A DNA stretch of 64,000 nucleotides from Pagrus major. Lineage: Eukaryota; Chordata; Actinopteri; Spariformes; Sparidae. The notes beneath the pieces were generated by a model. That model did not search any database, was not told the origin of the DNA, and saw only the letters and a program-made list of their open reading frames with translations. The translations under genes and the position numbers were made by a program. Positions 46,450 through 58,557 of this stretch are shown here, piece by piece (position 1 is the first letter of the stretch; each line of letters opens with the position of its first letter). The DNA is taken from the NCBI RefSeq assembly GCF_040436345.1, contig NC_133221.1, forward strand, positions 34,241,589 to 34,305,588, written 5' to 3'.

Positions 46450-48380
46450 ACAACCGAATTGAAAATTACATGAGTGATGTATGACTCCCCTTCAGCTTTG
46501 GCTACTGCTAATGATCCCGGTACCAGAAAGGAGATCTCAGCCTCACTACATCGGCTGCTGAAGGAGGCAGTGTCCAGACAATCTGCCAGCTCTAAACCAC
46601 GCATGCAGCCATTCTGGTCTTGCGTCCTCATCTGCATCAGACATGAACGTCCAGGATAGCCTGGGGATTCCGTTTTCAATAATGTCAGGTACAGCAGCGC
46701 GGCTCCACACCGCCCCCTCCAGTGTCAACACTTTGACCACGAGTGGCTTCAGGCTCCATATAAAGCTCAAAAGTTTTTCTGACAATTTTAATCTATTCTG
46801 GGAGTGCACTGCCTTCTCCAGAAGAGACGTCTTCATCCAAATTGACTGGGCTCTCGAATGTTGTCTGCAGACATATTTCACTGTTGCCTGTCTCAGTCAC
46901 CTGCAAGACTTTTTACAATCAATGACATGTGTGCCCCTGCTCTAGATGCTCACCCCTCATTGGGTACCAGCTCTTGTTCCAAGGAGCCATCTCAAGGTAC
47001 TGAATATAGCGCTAACCCCTCCTGTTGGCCACACACTTCATTACACTCTCCACCTTTCATTCACCATTTCTTTGGTTCCACAGCTAGAGCCAGTGATCAA
47101 GACTAGACATTAGCATTTTCAACATTCCTGTTATAATTACACATAGATATTCCAGGGACCTGAAGTTGAACAAACGGGTACATGTCCCAGAATCCACTTA
47201 ACTGTCAATGTTCAGCCTCATAATCTCCTGAAGCCAGCTCCTAGCTAAAGTGTACTACTACTTATAGCCTCAGACACTAATTTATATTACCCACAGGTTT
47301 ATAAGAAGAGAAGTGGCATTGGTTTCTTACATTTAAATATCCGCAACTTGCTAAGTCGTAGCTAATATGATCCCTAACCCTTACCTGAACTTTTTAACCT
47401 TAATTTTACTCAGTTAATTTCACATCCAGCACACCCAAACCTGTAAGATCTCTCTAAGTCAAGTTTAACTGACTTAATTTTATCAAACAGACTAGAAATA
47501 TATTCTGTCTATGGTGTTCTTGGTGTTGGTATAAGTGACTACTGCCCAGTTATTTGCATTAGAAATGTGTTAGGATACAAAGGTAGGGCAGGTTCAGTTA
47601 TAAGCAATTAATAACTACTAATTAATCAGTAATGCAAATTATCAATATAAATTAATAATACACAGCACCAAGGGACCAATAACCAGACCAGAAACAGTCT
47701 CAAAAGAAGGGTTCACTTTAAATGTAAATATTTATAAACTATTTAAAATTAAAGGAACAGTGAAGGAAATTAATCCAGGCACTAACCATCACAAAGCATA
47801 TACACAAATAATCACTGAAAACTGCTCTGTACAATATAATAGAATTTATTAATTTTAGCAAAACTGATAAATAATCAATGATACTTCAACCAACAAAAAA
47901 CTACATCTTCAACAATCATTCAGCTACATTAGCTAAACTATAAAACTGTGAAACCAAGCGATCTGTGCTACAGAAGTGTGCATGGATGTGAGTGAGCGTG
48001 TGTGTACGTGTAGGTTCGTAGAAATAGAGAAAGAGATAGAAGGAAAAAGAGCTGACGCTCAGAGCACAGCAAGGAAGAGGAAACGGCTGTGGAGAGACAT
48101 AGTACTCGCCTTTCTATCACTCAGTGGCCAGTGAACAAACTCAGGCTCGAATCACCCTCTGCTGGTACTTGTTCCTTGATAGAAATGTAGTTTATTGCTC
48201 ACTCACATGGCAGCAATGCTAACACTTATGTCCACGAGGCTCAAATCAGCTTGTGATGAGCACAAAGAAAGGCAAACAGCAAGCTTTTGAGTGTATAACA
48301 GCAGCAAATCAGACTCAGCGGGCCACAAACTAAAAAATAAATGTTGCTTAAAAGCATACAAGTACACGCTATAAATCTCT
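46450..48380. other. Non-coding or unassigned stretch
   Basis: Frames at 46440-47106 lack known motifs. 47590-48100 resembles the leader of a repeat (AATTAATCAGTAATGCAAATT, then GTGTGTACGTG and GA-rich sequence) but I cannot place it. No host exon is recognised. Confidence 0.35.
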
Positions 48381-48391
48381 AGTATCTACAC

Positions 48392-51072
48392 CAGGCATCA
48401 CCAAATGGCGGACCTCGGTCCGGACCCGGACCGAGTGATGGTTCTGTCCGGACCCGTGAGCCGTGACCAATCTCTGATAAATTTACGAGAATAGTCGATT
48501 TTCATGGAGCATTTTTTTTGACGGTCGCAACTATAGTCGGCGGGCGCTGCTACTCGAGTTAATACGGCAATAGCGTCACTCAGTTGAGCCAATCAAATCC
48601 TTTGTTTACCCTGCGTCGCCGGCGCACCAAAGCAGTGAGGAAAAGACATGGCTTGCTCCAAAAGAAGGAAAGTCGATGCGGAAAACCGTTGTTTTAAAGA
48701 TGAATGGACGGAGAAGTTTATGTTCATTCTTCCGGCAGGCAGTTCAAAACCAGTGTGCCTCATATGCTCCGAAAACGTCGCATTAATTAAAAGCGGCAAC
48801 GTGAAGCGGCACTACGAAACAAAGCACAGCTCCTTTGAGCAAAGTTTTCCCCTGAAGTCCGAACAGAGGGCACGCAAAATAACCGAACTGCAAGCCCAGT
48901 ATGACAGGTCTACCCGACTCATCACGCATACATTTACAGCCCAGCAACGTGCAAACGAATGTTCACTAAAGGTATCGTGGATTTTGGGGCAACACAAAAA
49001 AACATTCAGTGATGGGACAGTTGTGAAGGAGTGCTTAAATGCTGTTGCTGAGACATTATTTGAGGGGAAACAAAAAGACGAGATGTGTGAAAAAATCAAA
49101 CAAATCCCGATGTCAGCTTCAACAGCAACCAGAAAATCTGAAATATTAGCAGATGATGTACTGGCACAGCTTGATGCAGCCATTCAGAGTGCACCATGCA
49201 TTTCTTTGGCCATTGATGAGTCTACAGATGTTACTGATAATGCCCAGCTTTTGGTGTATGTGAGATTTCTTCACAAAGATAAGAATGAACTCTGTGAGGA
49301 CTTGCTGGGTGTAACACCACTTGAAACACACACAAGAGGAGAGGACATATATGCAGCAATAAAAGAGATGCTGACAAAGAGAGGCATAGATATGAAGCAG
49401 GTTGTCTCTGTCACCACGGATGGTGCCCCTGCCATGGTGGGAAAAGAGCGGGGGGCTGTGTCCCGGATGAAAGAGGACAATCCAGATCTTATTGCTTATC
49501 ACTGTCTCATCCATCAGACTGTTCTGTGTGCCACTCTATCAGAACATTTTGCTGAAATAATGAACACAGTGATGAAACTCATCAACTTCCTTAGGGCATC
49601 CTCATCCCTTCAGCATCGCCTCCTGAGAGAATTCCTGGAAAATGTTGAGGCAAATGCCAATGACCTGCTACTGCACAACAATGTAAGGTGGCTGAGTAAG
49701 GGCAATGCACTGGGACGTTTCTGGTCTATTCGAAAAGAAATAGAAGCTTTCTTAAAGCAGGTCAAGAGCCAGAGAGCAACACAGTTTTCACTGTTTCTGC
49801 AAGATGAGCACAAGATGGATATGGTTGCTTTTTTGGTTGACATTACATCACATCTTAATGATCTCAATTTAAAGCTGCAGGGCCAGAACAATTCAGTTGC
49901 TGATTTGATGACAGCTGTTCGCTCTTTCCAGAGGAAGCTGGACATTTTCAGAGAAGATATTGAGGGAGACTGTGAACACTTCCCAAAACTGCAGGAACAG
50001 ATGCAGGGTGAGAGAGATGTTTCTCCCTATGTTGACTTCATCAAAAAGCTGATTGAAAACTTCAGTAACAGGTTCAACAGTTTCTGCCTTGGGCCACAGC
50101 TCCTCCTGCTAATCCAGAATCCTTTCCTCATCAGAGAGGTCAGAGGATTTTCAAAGGAGGTGACACAGACATTCAAGTGGGCACATGCAGGATCTCTACA
50201 GCTTGAGCTCATTGATCTGCAAGGAAATGCTGCATTAAAAGAGCATTTTGAGGCAACTGACCCTGCTACCTTCTGGCTTCAGACTGTGTCTGAGAGTGTG
50301 TTCCCCGGTCTCAGTAAAGTAGCACTGCACACCTTGACCATGTTTGGGTCTACTTACAGCTGTGAGTCAGCCTTTTCCACCATGAACATCATCAAAAACA
50401 AGTACCGTTCTAGGCTGACCAATAGCCACTTACATGTCTGCATGAGGATGGCCCTGACTCCATTCCAACCCAGATTTAAATCACTGGCAGGGCAGTCACA
50501 TGCCCATTTTTCTCATTAAGAGAAAAAGAATAATCAAAAGAGAAAGGTGGTGTCCAAGCTCTGTTCTCATTTTTTTCCCCTAAAAGAGCAATTTCTTATT
50601 TATTGTTTTCTTAAGATGTTGACCTGTCAGTTTTTTAGGCTGGGACCTCTTTGATTTAAGAAAAATGTAGTCAATGCTCTGTTTGCTCTTGTTTTGTCCC
50701 TAAAAGAGCCACTTTTTATTTATTATTTCCTGAAGATGTTTACTTTTTTACTTGAAGTGTGTTTCTTTAGGCTGGGACCTCTTTAATTTAAGAGAAAAAA
50801 TGGTTATTAGGCTCTTTTATTTATTTTATTCTGAGGTTTCTGTTTTCTTGAATGAAAAAAGGCCTTACATTTATTTGCCTGCAGGACTACTTGTATTTAT
50901 GGTAAAAGAGCTAGTTTACTATACAAGTTCACTCTGTTAAAGGTTTCCTGCTTTGACAATAAATATTATTGAAACCATACGAAAATGTGTGTTTAAATGA
51001 AAATGTTCGGACCTTTTACTTGGAGGAAATTTTAGTAACTGGACCTCGGTGACTTTTAATTGAATACCCCTG
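48392..51072 (+). mobile_element. Complete hAT transposon with intact transposase
   Basis: ATCTACAC occurs immediately outside both ends (48384-48391 and 51073-51080), a perfect 8-bp target duplication. The left end is CAGGCATCACCAAATGGCGG; the complement of the right end is CAGGGGTATTCAATTAAAAG. Both ends carry an ACCGAGGTCC motif, and the left copy is part of the palindrome GGACCTCGGTCC. A single uninterrupted transposase gene fills the element. After it, 50522-50960 contains two or three diverged copies of a GCTGGGACCTCTTTGATTTA phrase. Confidence 0.9.
48648..50519 (+). CDS. hAT (Charlie/ZBED-like) transposase, 623 residues
   Basis: An uninterrupted frame starts at ATG 48648 (GACATGG, G at -3 and +4). 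An N-terminal BED-type finger is formed by Cys37, Cys40, His55 and His60. The catalytic core shows Asp190 (AIDESTD), Asp258 (TTDGAPAMVG) and the YHCLIHQ motif. The C-terminal hATC dimerisation region contains TYSCESAFSTMNIIKNKYRS with Glu573 as the third acidic residue. 623 residues is full length for the Charlie-type proteins usually annotated as ZBED5-, SCAND3- or GTF2IRD2-like in fish. The enzyme would bind the element ends and catalyse cut-and-paste transposition in the nucleus. All key residues are present, so it may be active. It lies alone within the element; a spliced 5' exon is not required. No host-gene role is indicated. Confidence 0.9.
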   Translation: MACSKRRKVDAENRCFKDEWTEKFMFILPAGSSKPVCLICSENVALIKSGNVKRHYETKHSSFEQSFPLKSEQRARKITELQAQYDRSTRLITHTFTAQQRANECSLKVSWILGQHKKTFSDGTVVKECLNAVAETLFEGKQKDEMCEKIKQIPMSASTATRKSEILADDVLAQLDAAIQSAPCISLAIDESTDVTDNAQLLVYVRFLHKDKNELCEDLLGVTPLETHTRGEDIYAAIKEMLTKRGIDMKQVVSVTTDGAPAMVGKERGAVSRMKEDNPDLIAYHCLIHQTVLCATLSEHFAEIMNTVMKLINFLRASSSLQHRLLREFLENVEANANDLLLHNNVRWLSKGNALGRFWSIRKEIEAFLKQVKSQRATQFSLFLQDEHKMDMVAFLVDITSHLNDLNLKLQGQNNSVADLMTAVRSFQRKLDIFREDIEGDCEHFPKLQEQMQGERDVSPYVDFIKKLIENFSNRFNSFCLGPQLLLLIQNPFLIREVRGFSKEVTQTFKWAHAGSLQLELIDLQGNAALKEHFEATDPATFWLQTVSESVFPGLSKVALHTLTMFGSTYSCESAFSTMNIIKNKYRSRLTNSHLHVCMRMALTPFQPRFKSLAGQSHAHFSH

Positions 51073-51515
51073 ATCTACACAGTCACTAAATAAGCCTCAC
51101 TTGTGACAGTTAATCCAGCTTGTTTCCTCAGCATGGATGAATGGCATTGGCTGTCTCGTTCTGCTAGCATGCTGACGGTGGCTCTTCTCTGCGTTGTAGC
51201 GGAGGAAACAGCAGAGTTCGACCAGGGCGAAGAAAACGGGACTGAACAGTGGGCCACTTCTTGCTGAGGGGAAGTCCTCACTTCTGCAGGGATGAGAGGC
51301 TGGGTTGCACAGCATCTCTTCTGGATCCAGGACGTGTTTGGTAACACAAGGCAATCTGTTCCTCGTCCAGCGAGGTAAAAGACTGGTCTAGACTAGGTGA
51401 AGGTATAATGCAAACATCTGGTTGCTCCCTTTTAGTAACAGCTGGGCAGGCGAAAGCTGATGCTTCCAGCAACATATTACGATGAGACTACCGTGCAGCG
51501 TACAGCTGTGCTTAA

Positions 51516-52913
51516 AGCTGGAGTTCGTAGAATATGTGAAAAACGTATGAGACTGGAAAGGAAACAACTGTGCTCCCCCCTCCCCTCCCTGTTTTGACTC
51601 CGTAGCTCCACAACCGTTCTCGTGGACGCGCGCGACTATAGTGCTTAGAATATTCACGTCGGAACTTTTCTGTCATATAGTAGCCATGGCCGAATTACAG
51701 GTATTTGTCATACTGACATGATACTTATACAGCATAATCTAATGACAACAGCAACACTTATTTTTCACGGGAAAGAAGTGTGAATGCTAAGAATAATAAA
51801 ACAACATATAACGCTAAAGTAAACAATTATCCCCACATGCACGGACTATCGGAGACAACCACTTTATTCAGAGACTTCTTTCTTTTGACCGTAACCTGAA
51901 AATAAATAATAACTGTCACATCCATATTTACACAGCACACGTCCTCTTTATGTCGTGTATATATAACAGTATTGACAATAAATTTGACGTTGACTTTGGC
52001 TCTGACTTGCTTGTAGCTGTCGTGAGCCTTTGGCTACGGTTAGCATAAAGCTAATCAACTCACAACATTACTCATCAATTGTGACCACAAACCGCCTGCT
52101 TTATTAGATTCACGGTCATTTCAACTACACAGCCAATTACTACCACACATTTAGATTATTAGCTACATAAAACTTACATTGGAGGCTCACCTGTCCAGGA
52201 GAAGAACAGCAAGCTCAGTATCCAACTTCAGCCCGATGCTATCGCTAAGCTCTCTACCTCGGATATGCTTGTCCAATGTTTATACGCGATTTATTCTGTC
52301 TATTGTCACTCTCCCTCTTAGACTCTTGTTTCTCTACATCGGTCTTCCTTTTTTTGGCTTGCTTAGCCGTGTACGCTTTTGTTGGTAATGCAAGGATAGC
52401 GGCTTTTCCTGCCGGGACGTCAGCCATTGCACCTTCACGGAACATGAACTCGCATCGACTTTGGTCGAGCAACCAATAGGAACGCCCAAAACAGCTTGCT
52501 CTGTAAAATTAACTGTGATTGGCTGAACACTGCCGTCACGGCACTGATTTTTTAAAGACTGAATACAGAGCCAAGAGGAGACACATGTAGATCGCTATGT
52601 TAAGATTGGTTCAGTTTGAGCTAGTACAGCCACTGTATTTGCAGTCAGTAAAAGCTGCACATGCGTATACTCTAGGAGGCGTGGTCCGGTGTGTAATGTA
52701 TTCGCTATTTACCATGTGTGTCTGCTTGCATCCTCGGTGCTACAGTTAGTAAACTTGAGTTATGGTCAAACCTAAAGCTTATCGTCATTCCAGTAAGCTT
52801 CCAACAACACAGAAGTCCAGTGTTCTGTTATAACACTATGAATTACAATATGCTGAAAGGTTATTATTGATTTTTGACCAAATGACGCCAGAAATAACTT
52901 ACACACTCCAGCT
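51516..52913. mobile_element. TTAA-flanked DNA element (Kolobok- or piggyBac-like), non-autonomous
   Basis: TTAA (51512-51515 and 52914-52917) flanks inverted ends AGCTGGAGT...ACTCCAGCT. The interior contains two short outward-facing gene starts: a plus-strand ATGGCCGAATTACAG|GTATTT at about 51686, and a minus-strand frame (see next entry). A bidirectional promoter with truncated transposase exons is a plausible reading. The superfamily is not certain. Confidence 0.5.
52186..52472 (-). pseudogene. Transposon-associated first exon inside the TTAA element
   Basis: The minus-strand frame encodes AMADVPAGKAAILALPTKAY, then a Lys/Glu-rich KKRKTDVEKQESKRE and INIGQAYPR. A frame change after that leads to LSDSIGLKLDTELAVLLLD, followed by a splice donor (CTGGACAG|GTGAGCC). 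I know close relatives (KTDAELAxFLLD type) as the first exon of repeated fish transposon proteins. No downstream exon lies in the element. Confidence 0.45.
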
Positions 52914-52917
52914 TTAA

Positions 52918-53945
52918 GCTCTCGTGCATCAGACTATCATGCTGGAACTCATGGTGCATTCATGTGCGCTTCCTGCCAATGGGAGAGGGGAGATTCAAAC
53001 CTTGGGAACTGTAGCAACCAGGTGGTTGTTTACAGGCTTTGCTAGTGCATTGAGGTTGCATGTTAGGCTTTGGTTTACATGCTGTCCTCTCTGTTCTTAG
53101 GACCATGTGGTGAAGTCCCAGCAAATGTGAAACACAGGAGCATGGGCTCTGGCTAGGCACACAAATGTTCCTTGTCACTGGCTTGCCTTTAGACGGCTAA
53201 GGAATAAATGCACTACTGCAGTCAGAAAAGCCAAAACTGACTATTATCTGCTCTCACTATCTCACTAACAATAGTTTCTCTTATAATCTCAGTAAATCCC
53301 GAAAAATAGTCAAATCTTCCACTTAAAGCACTGGCACTTTTACCTGCCTCTGTTGTAGATGGACAAACTCAGACAACTGTTACTTACGAAACCTGCACTG
53401 CTTTTAATAATCATTTTGCTGCATCTGGTTTATTTGACAGTCTTGGTGGTGATACTGTTGGTTTAGAAGAACATCCCACTCATTAATACCAGTAGTAAAA
53501 CAACAAAAAGACAAAGTAGCAACTAAAGAGCTAAAACAAAGTGCAACAAAAGCAAAGTACAAATCAATGAGAAACAGGAGGAACAAAAACCAGAAACATA
53601 CCCAGGCGAGACATGAGGAGACACTGGAGATGACATGAGGGGGGAAGACAGAGTAGCGACACAGGCGAACACGGACGAACACGGAGGAAGACGGAACGAA
53701 CTGACAAAGACATGAGGGAGAACAAAGCCTATATACAGACACACTAATGAGGGGATGAGGAACAGGTGGAGTGAGGAGGGAAAAGGACAGGTGAGGGAAG
53801 GAACTGAAAAACACTGGAAGGAGGGAAAAACACAATAAAACAGGAAACACAAGAACAACAAGAAATGGAATCATGACAATCATCTAATTTTAAAACGATC
53901 CTGTCTTATAAAAATACTTGGATCATTCATTAATGAACAGTTAAA
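52918..53945. other. Unassigned stretch with a purine-rich dispersed repeat
   Basis: 53570-53880 on the plus strand is A/G-rich (GAACACGGAGGAAGACGG, GGGATGAGGAACAGGTG, GGAAACACAAGAACAACAAG). It resembles the 3' part of a common fish retroelement. The long minus-strand frames through it are low-complexity Leu/Phe/Ser artefacts. No gene is called. Confidence 0.35.
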
Positions 53946-53949
53946 ATCA

Positions 53950-54790
53950 TTTTAATCCATGCACTCCATACTATCTCCATTTCAATCTGGTTTCAGACCT
54001 AAGCACAGCACTATTTCTGCTACTTCTCTAGTTATTAATAATAGTCTCACAAACCCACTGTGCTGCTTTTGGTGTCAATTTAACCAATGCCTTTGACAGA
54101 GTAGACCACTCTCACAGTAGACAATAGCTGTTTGTTGTTACAGAATTATATCTCTGACAGATTATGGGGTGTTAAATTAGGTAATGTCCAGTCCTCCTTT
54201 CTCCCCATTACAAAGTTCCACAAGGCTCAGTTCTTGGGCCGGTCTTATTCACCATTTACATAAATTATAGTACCTCTTCATTACAAAACTGCAATTTCCA
54301 TCTTTACCCTGATGATACTGTCTTTTATTCCAGCGCAGATTTCCTTTATTTACAAGGAAAATAATTGTTGAAGCAGTTTTCCTCTCTGCACTGGATTATG
54401 GGGATGTTATCTATGGACGGGTGGCCCGTTCCACTCTCAAACCACTAGATGCATTATATCACTCAGCACTGAGATTCATCACTGGTCATAGTTATGTGAC
54501 ACACCACTGTCTACTGTATCAACAAACTGGTGTGCCTGCTTTGTCAGTAAAAAGGGTTCAATGCTTTTTTTAATTTATATGTATGTGTATGTATATATGT
54601 ATTTTTACAACAGCTTCCATCCCGTCTCTCAGACATGGTTTTTTAGAATTTTGGTTACCATTGTACCCGCTCACCGACATGGCCCACCTTGCATTTTCCA
54701 AAAATTCATTCCAAGTTAGGAAAAACTCTTATCACTATCGGAATTTGCTTAAAAAAGATTTCAATTTGACCTCTTAAATACTTGCTAGAC
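53950..54790 (+). mobile_element. L2/Rex-like LINE reverse transcriptase remnant
   Basis: Broken plus-strand frames contain LHSILSPFQSGFRPKHSTIS, then a damaged AFDxVDH block, QSSFSPITKFHKAQFLG, YPDDTVFY (the catalytic Y-x-D-D block, with Ala changed to Pro), and the downstream FLSALDYGDVIY and LRFITGHSYVTHH. Internal segments are missing and several stops occur. It is non-functional. Confidence 0.7.
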
Positions 54791-55900
54791 AATTTGAAGG
54801 TATAATTGCAAAGTTAATTAATTGTAATCATCGTTTTTAAAGTTTTATTGCTTTTATGGTTTTACTCATTTATTGTCTTATTGCCAACATCTGCATTTTT
54901 ACCATTTAACATTGTTAATTTTTTTTTTTATAAATGTGTTCTACCTCTGATTTAACTGTATTAGTTTTGTTATTAAAGCTCAGCTTTTGTTTGTTACCTG
55001 CCTGCTTCTTGGTGTCTTGCATTTGCTTCTATTTTCATGTTAACCATAACAACATAAAGTTTTGCTGACAGTTACGACTGTTGATTATAAATTTGGGCTG
55101 TGTGGTGATCAGGTCAACGATGACCTGGAACTGCTGAGTGAGCTCCGACAACCATGCCTAGCTTGATGAGCTCCACAATCACATCACTGTACACCACTCA
55201 GAATGGGAATATCATGTAACATTATACCACATAAATCATTGTACCATACATCAATAGTCCAATTGGCAGTACATCGATGTGTAACGGAGAATTACATCAT
55301 GTGAGGGATACACTTTCAACAAATTCTATAAAGGGGGTCCAGGTTTTAGTGTATCTGTCTCGTAAATTATTCCGATTATATCTCAACTTCATACAGGCCT
55401 TTTCTAATATGTATGCCTAAATAAATGCCTGTTACCCTTGTAGTTGAGGTAAGTCAAGATTCAGCAGCAATTACAGAATTTTAAAATAATATCCTCATTC
55501 CTTGAGTTGAGCTAAAGAGAGGCTGGACCACAATTATTGAGTTTATGGTAACGGCACCACAACCCATGCAGGCTTGTTGAGGAGAATTGAGGCCAGGCCC
55601 CTGTAACAGCATTTTATGGTGAAAGTGGACACACAGACATGAAAACAATGTTTCAGTTTGGTCAAGTGCCTTGGAAAACTGATAAATACATAGTCTGGCT
55701 GAATGTGGGATAGGGTTAGGGTTAAGATTTAACAATTAGTGGTTAAGAGAGATGTTACATTAGATTTGAATGTCGGGAATTGGATGGAGACTGTGAAACA
55801 TGTTTTCCCACACTAGTGCACGAAATGGCCTAGGATCCTCCGACTATGAGTCTCATTCTGATATCTCTGCCATAGAAGATTGTTTGTTCTGAAACGAACA
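54791..55900. other. Non-coding stretch
   Basis: AT-rich, with an unassigned GC-richer phrase at 55110-55200. No gene is recognised. Confidence 0.4.
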
Positions 55901-55924
55901 GATATTTGCAGCATGAGATAGCTC

Positions 55925-56650
55925 GCACACCTTTGTGAGGCAGAGCGCGGAGGCTGGAGACGGTGTGGATATACACAGCAATAGTCCAGTCTGTTCTCTG
56001 CATCTCCATCATTGTCTGGTTTGGATCAGCCACCAAACAGGACCGAAACAGACTGAAACGGACAATCAGGACTGCAGAAAAAATCATTGGTGCTAAACTG
56101 CCCACCATCCAGGACCTATACTCATCCAGAGTCAGGAAACGGGCAGGAAACATCTCTGCAGACCCATCACACCCTGGTCACAATCTGTTTGAACTTCTCC
56201 CCTCCGGCAGGCGCTACAGAAGACTGTACGCCAAAACAACCAGACACAAGAACAGTTTCTTCCCCCAGGCCGTCACACTGATGAACACTTGATCACTCAC
56301 CCAGTGTCAGTAACCCCCTGATTCCAAAATCATCCACTTTGCACTTTATATGTGTGTATATATATATGTATATTTACTACCTGTACATAATTGAATAACA
56401 TAAATCCTCACTGTAAACAGTATAATATATATACTTAAATATATATTTAAAATAGACTGGACCTCTGAACGCTTTTTTAACTTACTGTTCTTTGTTGTTC
56501 TTGTTCTTTCTAGTTGAATGTTTGTTACGTTATGTTCATGTTTATGTTCATGTTTACGTCTATGTACTCCGTGTGCGAAAAAACCCAATGTGAATTCCTT
56601 GTATTTCATATACTTGGCCAATAAAGCTGATTCGGATTCGGATTCGGATA
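55925..56650 (+). mobile_element. 3' end of an L2-type LINE with short-repeat tail
   Basis: The frame 55963-56292 encodes the reverse transcriptase carboxy-terminus: SIIVWFGSATKQDRNRLKR, then AEKIIGAKLPTIQDLYSSR and a final NSFFPQAVTLMNT. An AT-rich 3' region ends AATAAAGCTGATTCGGATTC with GATTCG units repeated. A short tandem-repeat tail rather than poly(A) is usual for L2 elements. It is 5' truncated. Confidence 0.75.
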
Positions 56651-56654
56651 TGAA

Positions 56655-56931
56655 AGGATGTTACACAGGCACAGGTAGCGATAAAATGGATGAAATAAGC
56701 CAGAGACCTTGTGGAGGCGACCAGGTTGTTGACTGCAGCAGAGTGTTCGAGAAAAGCCAATGAAGCAGTGTGTGAGCAGCAAAAATTATAAGAGGATGCG
56801 CACAAAAAAGCAGCATATATCAACTAAAGGCAAGGAGACAATGGTATTTAAAAAGACAGCAGCAACGTGATAGGCTAACAGTGAAGGTGTGTCACTGTGA
56901 TGTGCTAGTCAGGAGTTTTGAAAAAACCTAA
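56655..56931 (-). mobile_element. DIRS-like repeat segment matching 45557-45680
   Basis: The stretch AACTAAAGGCAAGGAGACAA and TATTTAAAAAGACAGCAGC, then AACAGTGAAGGTGTGTC, closely matches the sequence at about 45570-45630. On the minus strand it contains a polypyrimidine tract ending TTGCCTTTAG, like an intron acceptor, followed by an open frame (SLAFLEHSAAVNNLVASTRS). It belongs to the same retroelement family as the recombinase fragment. Confidence 0.5.
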
Positions 56932-58551
56932 TGTAGCCCGGGTGTAGAAATCAGGGATTAAAATAAGTTAGTTCCTAAATAAGAGCAGTAATAAATCAGT
57001 GAGACATCTAAACTAAAAGTAATTTGGTTTAATAAAGAGGAAAGAGGGTAACTCAGAGATTAATTTAGGTTAATTAATCATAAATGAGTGAGTGTAAATA
57101 TTTGGAAGATAAGTCAAAAGGAACAGTAATGTAAACTGTGGAAAAAAAATACAGACTGTGCCTTCATTGTCATTTGTTTTATTTGATTGGTAACTGCATG
57201 TATCCGTCAGTGTCACCTGCTGTAATTGGCCGTAGGTAAGGAAGAGCCGGGTAAGGGGGTGGGGAAAAGAAAAAGAGACGGAGAGACAGACAATGGAGCG
57301 AGAGAAGAGTGAGCCACGGAGCTGGAGAACGGATATATCAAAATTTTGGAAGTAGTCTTTTTAAATGTTAAAAAGGACGTTTCAGCATAAGTCGGTGAGG
57401 CTAAGGACAGTCATGCACATTCCTGGTGTAACCACGGTGGTTAAGGCCAAGTGTTAGTAACAGTGGGACCTGAGCTAACTGAGCTAGCTGGCTAGCTGTT
57501 GGAGCAGCAGACGCCAGTGTTTTGAACCTCCACTGTTTGGTGTCAACGAGGACCTAAAGAGGACTTCACCTCCGCTGCTGGGTTCGTCTCGTCTTCTTGT
57601 GAACTGTGTCTCTGCAATGGACGTCACACAGTGAGGTAAACTGTTTTTTACCGTGTGGAAGAAGAAAGAGTTTATCGGCTCAGCGACCCACAGGCCTGCA
57701 ACGTTTTTGTTTTTGCGTGTGTATGTGGGCTGTGTTTAAAGTCTAGCTAAGTAATGTTTTAGAAGTGTCTGAGATCTTGATATTGTGATGATTAATGTCT
57801 TGAGGATAAAGAAAAGAAAGAAATAGGGAGTTTTTTCTGAAGCTAGTTCATTTTTCATACTGTTGGTTATTATTTGCTACTTTTGATAAACAATATTTGT
57901 GTTTCCAACTGTTTAAAAGCTAATTTCTTTTAAAGGTATATATTTGTTTTATTTGTGTTTGTATTCTGTGAAGAAAAACGAAGCTCCTTCATTCCTTGGA
58001 GTGAAAGGACTAGAATCTAAGAGAGCCTTCAGGAACATCCTAGAGGCCGCAGAGAGGGCCTCGAGGTGGCTGTGGATCCACTGGGGAGGTCCGTGGAGCA
58101 ACACGCCACTTGGACACAAGCCAGGGACTGATCACCCCCGGCTGGGTTGCCTGGGCGAGGGTGTATGAAGATTAAAGACCCGAAACACCCTATGACCCTG
58201 GGTCCTTCACTGATGACGTGCCCAAGTAGCACCAGAAGGTGTATTCAAACTCAGATGAATATTTTTTGCACATTTATTTATTACATCTAATCTAAACAAA
58301 GCAGCAGTAAAATCTATTATTTTCTTTAATTAAAGTTATCGGGTCAGTCATTTTAAATGTGTATTTGAGGTAAAGAGAGTTGAATGCTAATTTGGTTTCT
58401 GCTTATATTAATAGGGTATTGTATCACCCAACATAGGTAAACCTGCGGGTAGCTACCTTTAAAACAACCCGAACCCAAAACACCCCATCATCCAAGTCTA
58501 AACTGATCCCAGTCACTTAGGTGTTTTTGTACAGGGTGGCGGGGTGCTACA
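56932..58551. mobile_element. Possible solo LTR (~1.6 kb) inside the DIRS-like element
   Basis: The segment begins TGTAGCCCGGG and ends GGGGTGCTACA, so the last six bases (GCTACA) complement the first six after TG-type ends (TGTAGC). CTAA lies immediately outside both ends (56928-56931 and 58552-58555). No gag or pol frame is inside. A frame at 57944-58168 (AERASRWLWIHWGGPW...HKPGTDHPRLG) resembles a tail found in other fish retroelements. The inference rests on the short ends and the 4-bp duplication. Confidence 0.4.
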
Positions 58552-58557
58552 CTAATA

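Noticed and set aside
53404..53883. Minus-strand frame of 159 residues resembling membrane segments
   Set aside because: It is a translation of an A/G-rich repeat; the Leu/Phe/Ser bias explains the hydrophobicity, and an overlapping frame looks the same.
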